Positions 53,306-60,412 of a DNA stretch of 64,000 bases are shown here, piece by piece. The stretch is from contig NZ_NFLU01000011.1 of the NCBI RefSeq assembly GCF_002161085.1, positions 1 to 64,000 of the forward strand, in the 5' to 3' direction. The translations under genes and the position numbers were made by a program. Below the pieces are notes generated by a model that did not search any database, was not told the origin of the DNA, and saw only the letters and a program-made list of their open reading frames with translations. This DNA is from Flavonifractor sp. An112. GTDB lineage: Bacteria > Bacillota > Clostridia > Oscillospirales > Oscillospiraceae. Positions within the stretch are counted from its first letter, which is position 1, and each line of letters begins with the position of its first letter.

Positions 53306-53512
53306 TACAAAGGAGCATCACTATGGCCCAGATCAAACCCCGTACCCTGTCCGGCTTTATGGAGCTGCTGACCCCAGCGGGTCGGTGACCCGCCGGGGGC
53401 CCCGGATTTGATTCAAATAGGCCGAACTGAATTCGGCCTATTTCAAGGTTTTGCTGCGCAAAACGCTTGACGCCGCACTTGCGGCGTTGGCAGGCAGCAG
53501 CCTCTATTACTC
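53306..53512 (-). mobile_element. Gene-end-restoring hairpin insertion at hisS 5' end
   Basis: A 65-bp segment holding the ribosome site and first 16 hisS codons occurs at 53306-53370 and again at 53513-53577, with one difference (GGC/GGT, synonymous). Between them, read on the minus strand from the functional gene: 11-bp spacer, GCTGCTGCCTGCC (53501-53489, perfect complement of hisS 53571-53583), hairpins ACGCCGC/GCGGCGT, GTTTTGC/GCAAAAC flanked by CAAGC and CCTTG, a 12-bp stem around GAATTCAGTTC, AAATC, GGGGCCCCCG, and a 12-bp terminal stem ending CTGGGG. The relic copy adjoins the native T-box. 207-bp unit. Confidence 0.7.
53323..53388 (+). pseudogene. Relic hisS start (21-codon upstream ORF)
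   Basis: ATG plus 16 hisS codons, then five codons from the inserted element and TGA. It has a good AAAGGAG ribosome site and follows the T-box directly, so it is probably translated as a short peptide ahead of the functional hisS. Confidence 0.75.
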
Positions 53513-53529
53513 TACAAAGGAGCATCACT

Positions 53530-54879
53530 ATGGCCCAGATCAAACCCCGTACCCTGTCCGGTTTTATGGAGCTGCTGCCTGCCCGCCAGGTGCAGTTCGA
53601 CCGGATGGTGGACATCCTCCGCAAGAGCTACTCCCTCTACGGCTTCACCCCCCTGGATACCCCGGCCATCGAGGCCAGCGAGGTGCTGCTGGCCAAGGGC
53701 GGCGGCGAGACCGAGAAGCAGATCTACCGCTTCACCAAGGGTGACAGCGACCTGTCCCTCCGCTTTGACCTGACCGTGCCTCTGGCCAAGTACGTGGCCC
53801 TCCACCAGAACGAGCTCACCTTCCCCTTCCGCCGGTTCCAGATCGGCAAGGTGTACCGGGGTGAGCGGGCCCAGAAGGGCCGCTACCGGGAGTTCTATCA
53901 GGCCGACATCGACGTCATCGGCGACGGCGCCCTGGACATCACCAATGAGGCCGAGATCCCCTCCATCATCTACAAGACCTTCACCGCCCTGGGCCTGCGC
54001 CGCTTTAAGATCCGGGTGAACAACCGGAAGGTCCTCAACGGCCTCTTCGCCCTGCTGGGCCTGGAGGAGCAGGCCGGGGACGTGATGCGCACCATCGACA
54101 AGCTGGAGAAGATCGGCCCCGAGAAGGTGAAGGCCATCCTGGTGGACGACTTTGCCGTGGCCGCCGACACCGCCGACACCCTGCTGGGCCTGCTGGCGGC
54201 TGAGGACCCCATGGCCGCTCTGGAGCCTTTCAAGGGCAGGAACGAGCTCTTCGACCTGGGCGTGTCCGAGCTGGAGACCGTGGTCAAGTATATGTCCGCC
54301 TACGGCGTGCCGGAGGACCACTTCATGGTGGACCTGACCATCGCCCGCGGCCTGGACTACTACACCGGCACCGTGTATGAGACCGTCATGCTGGACCACC
54401 CCGAGGTGGGCTCCATCTGCTCCGGCGGCCGGTACGACAACCTGGCCGAGTACTACACCGACAAGCAGCTGCCCGGCGTGGGCATCTCCATCGGCCTGAC
54501 CCGGCTGTTCTCCGTGCTGGAGGCCCAGGGCTACCTGAACGAGGAGCTGCTCACCGCTCCCGCCGACGTGCTCATCCTGCCCATGACCGAGGACCTGTCC
54601 GCTGCCATCTCCTTCGCCACCACCCTGCGGGATGCCGGCGTCCGGGCCCAGCTCCACTGCGAGAAGAAGAAATTCAAGCAGAAGCTGTCCTACGCCGACA
54701 AGCTGTCCATCCCCTACGCCGCCTTCCTGGGTGAGGACGAGATTGCTCAGGGTAAGGTGACGGTGAAGGATCTGACCACCGGCGAGCAGCAGACCGTGAC
54801 TCCCGCTGAGGCGGTGGCTCTGGTCCAGGCCGGTCTCACCGCCCGGTCCGCCGGCGCTCCCATCCGGGACAAGGACTGA
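53530..54879 (+). CDS. hisS: Histidyl-tRNA synthetase
   Basis: A 449-residue class II synthetase. Motif 2 is FRRFQIGKVYRGERAQKGRYREFYQ; the His-specific motifs RGLDYYTGTVYE and SICSGGRYDNL are present, with an anticodon-binding domain from about residue 340. The ATG at 53530 follows AAAGGAGCATCACT. Its own 5' end is a duplicate of the relic start at 53323, and the T-box now lies more than 260 bp upstream across a hairpin-rich insert. Confidence 0.96.
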   Translation: MAQIKPRTLSGFMELLPARQVQFDRMVDILRKSYSLYGFTPLDTPAIEASEVLLAKGGGETEKQIYRFTKGDSDLSLRFDLTVPLAKYVALHQNELTFPFRRFQIGKVYRGERAQKGRYREFYQADIDVIGDGALDITNEAEIPSIIYKTFTALGLRRFKIRVNNRKVLNGLFALLGLEEQAGDVMRTIDKLEKIGPEKVKAILVDDFAVAADTADTLLGLLAAEDPMAALEPFKGRNELFDLGVSELETVVKYMSAYGVPEDHFMVDLTIARGLDYYTGTVYETVMLDHPEVGSICSGGRYDNLAEYYTDKQLPGVGISIGLTRLFSVLEAQGYLNEELLTAPADVLILPMTEDLSAAISFATTLRDAGVRAQLHCEKKKFKQKLSYADKLSIPYAAFLGEDEIAQGKVTVKDLTTGEQQTVTPAEAVALVQAGLTARSAGAPIRDKD

Positions 54880-54950
54880 ATGGAACTTTCCCCCTTTCAA
54901 GCCGTCTATAAAAGACAAACCTGTGCCATTTGACAAGGAGGAATCATTCC

Positions 54951-55880
54951 ATGAAAAAGCTTGCCGCTCTGATCCTGTCCGCCGCCCTGTTGGTGGGCTC
55001 CGCCGCCGCCATCTCCCCCGAGGAGGCCTTCCCCAAGGTCAACGAGTACCCCGGCTTCATTGATGTGGAGGCCGGTTCCTGGTATGAAGATCCCGCCCGC
55101 ATCTGCGCCGAGGTGGGACTGATGCAGGGCACGGGCCACGCCTTTGCCCCCTTCCAGATCCTCACCGTGGGCGAGGTGGCCGCCATCGCCGCCCGCATGA
55201 ACGAGGCCATCACCGGAGACCCTATCCCCATGGCCACTCCCAAGCCCGGCGAGACTCTGCCCTGGTATTTCTCCTATGTGAAGTACCTGGAGGACCTGGG
55301 CATTGACGTGCCCGACCCGGAAAAGCAGGCCACCCGTCAGGAGTTTGTGTCCATCCTGGCCGCTGTGGTGCCCGAGGAGATGCTCTCCCCCATCAACACC
55401 ATCACCACCCTGCCCGACACCAAGGACGAGGCCGTGCTGCGCTTCTACAACGCGGGCATCCTCACCGGCGTGGACGACTGGGGCACCTTCGCTGCCAATA
55501 ACAGCCTGACCCGTGCCGAGACCGCCGCCATGGTGGCCCGTGTGGCCCGCACCGACCTGCGCCAGACCTTCACCCCCGCCGACTACACCCCCTTCACCGC
55601 CGCCGGACTCAAGCCCTCTGACGTGCTGTTCACCAACGGCACCACCGCCGGGGCCTATCTGCCCTATGTGCAGGAGCTCATCGACGGCCTGGAGGCCGAC
55701 TGCGCCGCCGCCGGCATGGAGTTCAACTGGTTCAACACCGTGGACGGCGTCACCTTCCTGGACTACGTGAAGAACACCGCCCTCACTCACTTCGGTGTCA
55801 CCGCCAAGGAGGGCACCGAAGCGTACAAGAACTTCGACGTGCAGGTGTACTACAGCAAGGTCATCGACCTGCGGGGTTAA
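54951..55880 (+). CDS. Secreted SLH-domain protein
   Basis: 309 residues. The signal peptide ends near GSAAA; SLH-like domains follow: YPGFIDVEAGSWYEDPARI, ATRQEFVSILAAVVPEEML and DDWGTFAANNSLTRAETAAMVARVAR. The C-terminal ~90 residues (GAYLPYVQELIDGLEADC to YYSKVIDL) resemble a helical SurA-N-type segment. It is an intact paralogue of the broken gene at 48970. GGAGG precedes the ATG. Cell-surface function, specific role unknown. Confidence 0.82.
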   Translation: MKKLAALILSAALLVGSAAAISPEEAFPKVNEYPGFIDVEAGSWYEDPARICAEVGLMQGTGHAFAPFQILTVGEVAAIAARMNEAITGDPIPMATPKPGETLPWYFSYVKYLEDLGIDVPDPEKQATRQEFVSILAAVVPEEMLSPINTITTLPDTKDEAVLRFYNAGILTGVDDWGTFAANNSLTRAETAAMVARVARTDLRQTFTPADYTPFTAAGLKPSDVLFTNGTTAGAYLPYVQELIDGLEADCAAAGMEFNWFNTVDGVTFLDYVKNTALTHFGVTAKEGTEAYKNFDVQVYYSKVIDLRG

Positions 55881-55953
55881 TTGCAAACAAGGGCAAAAAC
55901 CCAGCTATTTTGTAATATAGAAAAGAAATAATACAATCTGGAGTTGATTTCAC

Positions 55954-57747
55954 ATGGCTAATGTCAAAACCGCCTACCGCACCCACACCTGTGGGGAGCT
56001 CCGCATGGAGCAGGTAGGCCAGACCGTCACCCTGGCGGGCTTCCTGGAGAACTTCCGTGAGGTGGGCGCCAGCCTGGGCTTCGCCGTCCTGCGGGACTTC
56101 TACGGCACCACCCAGGTGGTGGCCGAGACCGAGGAGATGGTCAAGACCATCAAGGCTCTGAACAAGGAGTCCACCATTGCCGTCACCGGCGTGGTGCGGG
56201 AGCGTGACTCCAAGAACCCCAAGCTGCCCACCGGCGACATTGAGGTGGTACCCGAGAAGATCGAGGTGCTGGGCCGCTGCCGCCACAACGAGCTGCCCTT
56301 CCAGATCAACCGCAGCCGTGAGGCCGACGAGACCCAGCGTCTGAAGTACCGCTACCTGGATCTCCGCAACCCCGCCGTCAAGAACAACATCATCCTCCGC
56401 TCCCAGGTGGTGGCCGCCCTGCGGCAGGCCATGACCGCCCAGGGCTTCATGGAGATCACCACCCCCATTCTGACCGCCTCTTCTCCGGAAGGCGCCCGTG
56501 ACTACCTGGTGCCCAGCCGCAAACACCCCGGCAAGTTCTACGCCCTGCCCCAGGCTCCCCAGCAGTTCAAGCAGCTGCTGATGGCCTCCGGCTTCGACAA
56601 GTACTTCCAGATCGCCCCTTGCTTCCGGGACGAGGACGCCCGCGGCGACCGCTCCCCCGGCGAGTTCTACCAGCTGGACATGGAGATGGCCTTTGCCGGT
56701 CAGGAGGACGTGTTCGCCGTTCTGGAGCAGGTGCTCCCCCCCATCTTCGCCCAGTACGGCACCTACAACGTGGCCTCTGAGGCCCCCTTTAAGCGAATCT
56801 CCTACCTGGAGGCCATGGACAAGTACGGCTCCGATAAGCCCGACCTGCGCATCGACCTGACCGTCACCGACGCCACCGAGGTGCTGGCAAACTGCGGCTT
56901 TGGTCCCTTCGAGGGCAACACCGTCAAGGCCATCGTGGTGTCCGGCTTTGAGGGCACCCGCAAGCAGATCGACGGCATCTGCAACGAGGTGGAGGTCCAG
57001 TCCGGCAATAAGGCCTACTGGTTCCGCCTGGATGAGAAGGGCGAGATCGTGGGCGGCATCGCCAAGTTCGTCCAGCCCATCAAGGACGCCGTGGTGTCCG
57101 CTCTGGGCCTGGAGCCCGGCTGCTTCGTGGGCCTCACCGCCGGCAAGCTGCTGACCGCCCAGAAGACCGCCGGCGTGCTCCGCTCCAAGCTGGGCGCCTT
57201 CTGCCCCAACCACATGGACAAGGAGCGCTATGAGTTCTGCTGGATCGTGGACTTCCCCATGTACGAGATCGGCGAGGAGTCCGGCGAGTTGGAGTTCTGC
57301 CACAACCCCTTCTCCATGCCCAACGGCGGCCTGGAGATCCTGAAGAAGGCCGCTGCCGGCGAGGTGGACCCCCTGTCCATCACCGCCTTCCAGTACGACC
57401 TGGTGTGCAACGGCGTGGAGCTGTCCTCCGGCGCCGTCCGGAACCACGACCCCGAGATCATGATTGAGGCCTTCCAGCTGGTGCGGCTGGGCGAGGAGGA
57501 CGTGAAGGCCAAGTTCCCCGCCATGTACAACGCCTTCACCTACGGCGCTCCCCCCCACGCGGGCATCGCCCCCGGCGTGGACCGTATGGTCATGCTGCTG
57601 GCCGGCGAGGACTCCATCCGTGAGATCATCCCCTTCCCCATGAACAAGAACGCCCAGGACCTGATGATGGGCGCGCCTTCCTTTGTGACCGACGCCCAGC
57701 TCAACGAGCTGAACATCGTGTGCACCAAAAAGGAAGAGGACGAGTAA
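55954..57747 (+). CDS. aspS: Aspartyl-tRNA synthetase
   Basis: A 597-residue bacterial-type AspRS: N-terminal OB fold (RTHTCGELRMEQVGQTVTLAGF), catalytic motifs RYLDLRNP, QAPQQFKQLLM, CFRDEDARGDRSPGEFYQLD and GIAPGVDRMVMLLAG, and a GAD insertion in between. Either discriminating (Asp) or Asp/Asn specific. TGGAG precedes the ATG. The last 25 codons recur 235 bp downstream after an insertion; the used end reads KKEEDE, the relic end KKEDEE. Confidence 0.96.
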   Translation: MANVKTAYRTHTCGELRMEQVGQTVTLAGFLENFREVGASLGFAVLRDFYGTTQVVAETEEMVKTIKALNKESTIAVTGVVRERDSKNPKLPTGDIEVVPEKIEVLGRCRHNELPFQINRSREADETQRLKYRYLDLRNPAVKNNIILRSQVVAALRQAMTAQGFMEITTPILTASSPEGARDYLVPSRKHPGKFYALPQAPQQFKQLLMASGFDKYFQIAPCFRDEDARGDRSPGEFYQLDMEMAFAGQEDVFAVLEQVLPPIFAQYGTYNVASEAPFKRISYLEAMDKYGSDKPDLRIDLTVTDATEVLANCGFGPFEGNTVKAIVVSGFEGTRKQIDGICNEVEVQSGNKAYWFRLDEKGEIVGGIAKFVQPIKDAVVSALGLEPGCFVGLTAGKLLTAQKTAGVLRSKLGAFCPNHMDKERYEFCWIVDFPMYEIGEESGELEFCHNPFSMPNGGLEILKKAAAGEVDPLSITAFQYDLVCNGVELSSGAVRNHDPEIMIEAFQLVRLGEEDVKAKFPAMYNAFTYGAPPHAGIAPGVDRMVMLLAGEDSIREIIPFPMNKNAQDLMMGAPSFVTDAQLNELNIVCTKKEEDE

Positions 57748-57982
57748 AGCGCCCATCATCAGGGGGCCCCGCACAGCGGGGCGCGCTTTGCGCGTACAAG
57801 CGTTTTCGCCTGTGGCGAAAACCTTGGCGCAGGCGGAATTCACTTCCGCCGAGCAAGTAAAATCATCCCTGGGTCCCCGGACAGCCCAGGCTGTCCGGGA
57901 TCTGGGCGCTCCCTCCTTCGTCACCGACGCCCAGCTCAACGAGCTGAACATCGTGTGCACCAAGAAAGAGGACGAGGAATAA
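57748..57982 (+). mobile_element. Gene-end-restoring hairpin insertion at aspS 3' end
   Basis: One base after the aspS TAA lies GCGCCCATCATCAG (57749-57762), the perfect complement of aspS 57661-57674. Hairpins follow: CCCCGC/GCGGGG, GCGCGC/GCGCGT, GTTTTCGCC/GGCGAAAAC flanked by CAAGC and CCTTG, GGCGG/CCGCC around GAATTCACTT, then AAATC, GGGTCCCCG and an 11-bp terminal stem. The relic aspS end (57904-57982) differs from 57669-57747 at ten bases, all third codon positions (eight synonymous, two Glu/Asp). The native terminator follows the relic. 235-bp unit, no ORF of its own. Confidence 0.7.
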
Positions 57983-57991
57983 AACCAAACA

Positions 57992-58030
57992 GAACGGCCC
58001 CCATCGGATATGCTCCGATGGGGGCCGTTC
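57992..58030. terminator. Bidirectional terminator between aspS and the oxidoreductase gene
   Basis: A perfect 16-bp stem (57992-58007/58015-58030), 7-nt loop, T-rich on the plus side. It lies beyond the relic aspS end, so it is the original aspS terminator. Confidence 0.88.
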
Positions 58031-58036
58031 TTTATT

Positions 58037-58945
58037 TTATTTCTTGCCCAGCAGCTCCATGCCCACCTGGCGGCCCAGCTCCTCGGCCTGGGCGGTGACG
58101 GTGTCCACGATCTCATGGACGTAATCGCAGTTGCCGCACAGGGAGGCCCAGCCCGGCAGCTTACCCCCCAGCCCCGCCAGCAGCTCCCGCTCGGGGATAA
58201 GGCCCAGGGCGGTTACGAGAGTGTCGCAGGCCACCTGCTCCTCCTTGCCGCTGTCCAGATGGCGGAGGGTGACGCCGGTAAGCCGCCCCTCGCCGTGGAG
58301 GCGGGTAACGGTGGTCCGGGTCATCAGTGGGATGCGGTGCTCCAGCAGACAGGAGCGGTAGTTGCGTACCATGCCGCCGCAGCTCCCCTTCTGCTCCACC
58401 ACCCCCAGCACCTGGCAGCCCTCCAACACGAACCGGCGGGCCATGATGAGGCCCAGATCCCCGCTGCCCAGCACCAGCACCTTTCTCCCCGGCCGCCAGT
58501 GGCGCAGGTTGATCATCCGCTGGGCCTCCCCGGCGGTAAACACCCCGGCGGGCCGGGTGCCGGTAACGGGGAGGGAACCGATGGTCTTTTCCCGGCAGCC
58601 GGTGGCCAGAATGAGCCGCCGGAAGGCCACCGGCTCATACCCGCCGGGGCCGGACAGCTCCGCCGTCCGCCGCTGGGATAGGGAGAGCACGGTGGTGTTG
58701 AGGCGCACGCTCACCGCCGCCCCCTCCATCTGGGCCACGATGCGGGCGGCGTACTCCGGCCCGGTGAGGTCCCGGTGGAAGTAGCCCAGGCCGAAGCCCT
58801 GGTGGATGCACTGGGGCAAAATGCCCCCCAGCCGCTCCTCCCGGTCCACCAGCAGCACCGAAACCGGTCCCGCGCCCGCAGCGGCCAGGGCGGCGGACAT
58901 CCCCGCCGCGCCGCCGCCCACCACCAACAGATCAACCTTCTCCAT
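58037..58945 (-). CDS. FAD/NAD(P)-dependent oxidoreductase (GlpB-like partner)
   Basis: A 302-residue flavoprotein of the pyridine-nucleotide-disulfide family. The FAD motif VVGGGAAGMSAALAAAG is at the N-terminus; a second dinucleotide motif KVLVLGSGDLGLIMARRF lies near residue 155, and TLVTALGLIPERELLAGLG near the end. It overlaps the upstream FAD/BFD gene by 14 nt. Such pairs form anaerobic glycerol-3-phosphate dehydrogenase-like complexes in Firmicutes, usually with a third small DUF1667 protein, which is absent here. The substrate is therefore not certain. Confidence 0.85.
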   Translation of the reverse strand: MEKVDLLVVGGGAAGMSAALAAAGAGPVSVLLVDREERLGGILPQCIHQGFGLGYFHRDLTGPEYAARIVAQMEGAAVSVRLNTTVLSLSQRRTAELSGPGGYEPVAFRRLILATGCREKTIGSLPVTGTRPAGVFTAGEAQRMINLRHWRPGRKVLVLGSGDLGLIMARRFVLEGCQVLGVVEQKGSCGGMVRNYRSCLLEHRIPLMTRTTVTRLHGEGRLTGVTLRHLDSGKEEQVACDTLVTALGLIPERELLAGLGGKLPGWASLCGNCDYVHEIVDTVTAQAEELGRQVGMELLGKK

Positions 58946-60383
58946 GCCGTCCTCCTGTCAGCAGCCGGGAACCCGGCCCATCCTTTTGCAGATCCTCCGG
59001 GGGCACCCCCAGCATCCGGGCCATAAGAGCCATGATCCGGTCCCCGCAGAAGGCCCCCTGGCACCGGCCCAGGCCGGCGCCCGTCCGCCGCTTCACCCCG
59101 TCCAGGGTGACCGCACCCCGGCGGATGGCGTCCCGCACCTCCCCCTCGGTGATGCCGCCGCACCGGCACAGAATGCGGCCATAGGCCGGGTCCCGGGCCG
59201 CCAGGGCCGCCCGGGCCTCCCGTGTCAGCTCGCGGGGCCGTACCGGCGCTTTTCGCTCCGGCCGGAAGGTGGAGTCCAGTTCCCCCTTCCCCAGCTGGTC
59301 CGCCACCTGGGGGGCCAGCCAGGCCCCCAGGGCCTGGGCGCAGGTAAGGCCGGGGGTCTTGATGCCGATAAGGCTCCACAGGCCTCTGGCGGGATTGGTG
59401 ACGGTGAAATCGTGGATGCTCTGGGCCCGCACCACGTTGTAGGGCTTGGGCCGCACCCCGGCAAAGGAGCGGATGGTGAGCTCCAGATCCAGCTCGGGGG
59501 CCACCTGGGCCGCCAGCTGGCGCAGCCGGTCCAGCCCCGCCTCAGTGGTGGCGGACAGAGGCCCCACCCCCGGCTGCTCCGACGGACCCAGCAGCAGCTT
59601 GCCGTCCAGGGTGGGCACCATGGTCAGGCCCTTGCCCTTCTCCTCCGGCTCATGGAAGATCACATGATTGACATAGTGGCCCGCCCCCTGGTCCAGGATC
59701 AGATAGTCCGCCTTCTCGGGGGTGATACGCACCGTAGGCGGAGCGGCCAGCTCCTGGACCTGGTCGGCGTGGAGGCCGCAGCAGTTGACCACCGCCGCCG
59801 CCCACAGCTCCCCCCGGAGGGTGACCACCCGCCAGCCCCCGTGTTCCGGCAGCAGGTCGGTGACCGGGGCGTTGAGCCAGGGGGTGACACCATTGGCCAG
59901 GGCGTTCTCCCAGGCGGCGTAGCACAGCTCCCAGGGGTCGGTCACCCCGGTGTCGGGGGCGTAGAGGGCGGAGGACACGCCGGGAGCCAGTCCCGGCTCC
60001 CACTCCAGGGCCGCCCGGCCCGACATAAGCTTGAGGCCCTCCACCCCGTTCTCCATGCCCTGGATCATCTTTCGCTGTAACGTCTGGTCGGCGTTGGGGC
60101 CGTAGCTTACCATTAAGGAGCCCCGCCGGGCGAAGGGCACCCCCAGCTCCCGGCACAGGTCCCCGAAGCCCTTGCAGGCCGCCACGCACAGCCGGGTCTT
60201 GAGGGTGCCCGGCTTGGTGTCGCAGCCGGTATATACAATGGCGGTGTTTGCCCGGGAAATGCCGGTACACACGTCCTCCCGGGCCTCCACCAGGGCCACC
60301 TTCAGGGGGTGGCGGCGCAGCTCCCGGGCCATAAAGCAGCCCAGCAGCCCGCCGCCCAGTACCGCCACGTCGTAGCGCTCCAT
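58932..60383 (-). CDS. FAD-dependent oxidoreductase with BFD-like [2Fe-2S] domain (GlpA/LhgO-like)
   Basis: A 483-residue protein. DAO-type FAD fold with VAVLGGGLLGCFMARELRR at the start, then GIKTPGLTCAQALGAWLA. A C-terminal BFD-like [2Fe-2S] domain (from about residue 410) has ILCRCGGITEGEV and LGRCQGAFCG, four cysteines in the usual spacing. It probably oxidises glycerol-3-phosphate or a hydroxy acid with the overlapping second flavoprotein. GAGGAGG precedes the ATG. Confidence 0.87.
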   Translation of the reverse strand: MERYDVAVLGGGLLGCFMARELRRHPLKVALVEAREDVCTGISRANTAIVYTGCDTKPGTLKTRLCVAACKGFGDLCRELGVPFARRGSLMVSYGPNADQTLQRKMIQGMENGVEGLKLMSGRAALEWEPGLAPGVSSALYAPDTGVTDPWELCYAAWENALANGVTPWLNAPVTDLLPEHGGWRVVTLRGELWAAAVVNCCGLHADQVQELAAPPTVRITPEKADYLILDQGAGHYVNHVIFHEPEEKGKGLTMVPTLDGKLLLGPSEQPGVGPLSATTEAGLDRLRQLAAQVAPELDLELTIRSFAGVRPKPYNVVRAQSIHDFTVTNPARGLWSLIGIKTPGLTCAQALGAWLAPQVADQLGKGELDSTFRPERKAPVRPRELTREARAALAARDPAYGRILCRCGGITEGEVRDAIRRGAVTLDGVKRRTGAGLGRCQGAFCGDRIMALMARMLGVPPEDLQKDGPGSRLLTGGRHGEG

Positions 60384-60412
60384 GGTCCATCCTCCTCTCT
60401 TGATGTGCCCCG

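Noticed and set aside
57788-57982. 64-codon ORF reading through the aspS insertion into the relic aspS end
   Set aside because: It begins inside hairpins without a ribosome site; only the relic aspS part is protein-like. Treated as part of the insertion.
32061-57982. Interpretation of the paired gene ends as a diversity-generating retroelement
   Set aside because: Differences are not adenine-specific, no reverse transcriptase is nearby, and the changes avoid altering the protein.
32061-57982. Interpretation of the paired gene ends as ordinary target-site duplications
   Set aside because: Third-position-only divergence in both copies and the target-complementary segments are not explained by a simple staggered-cut insertion.
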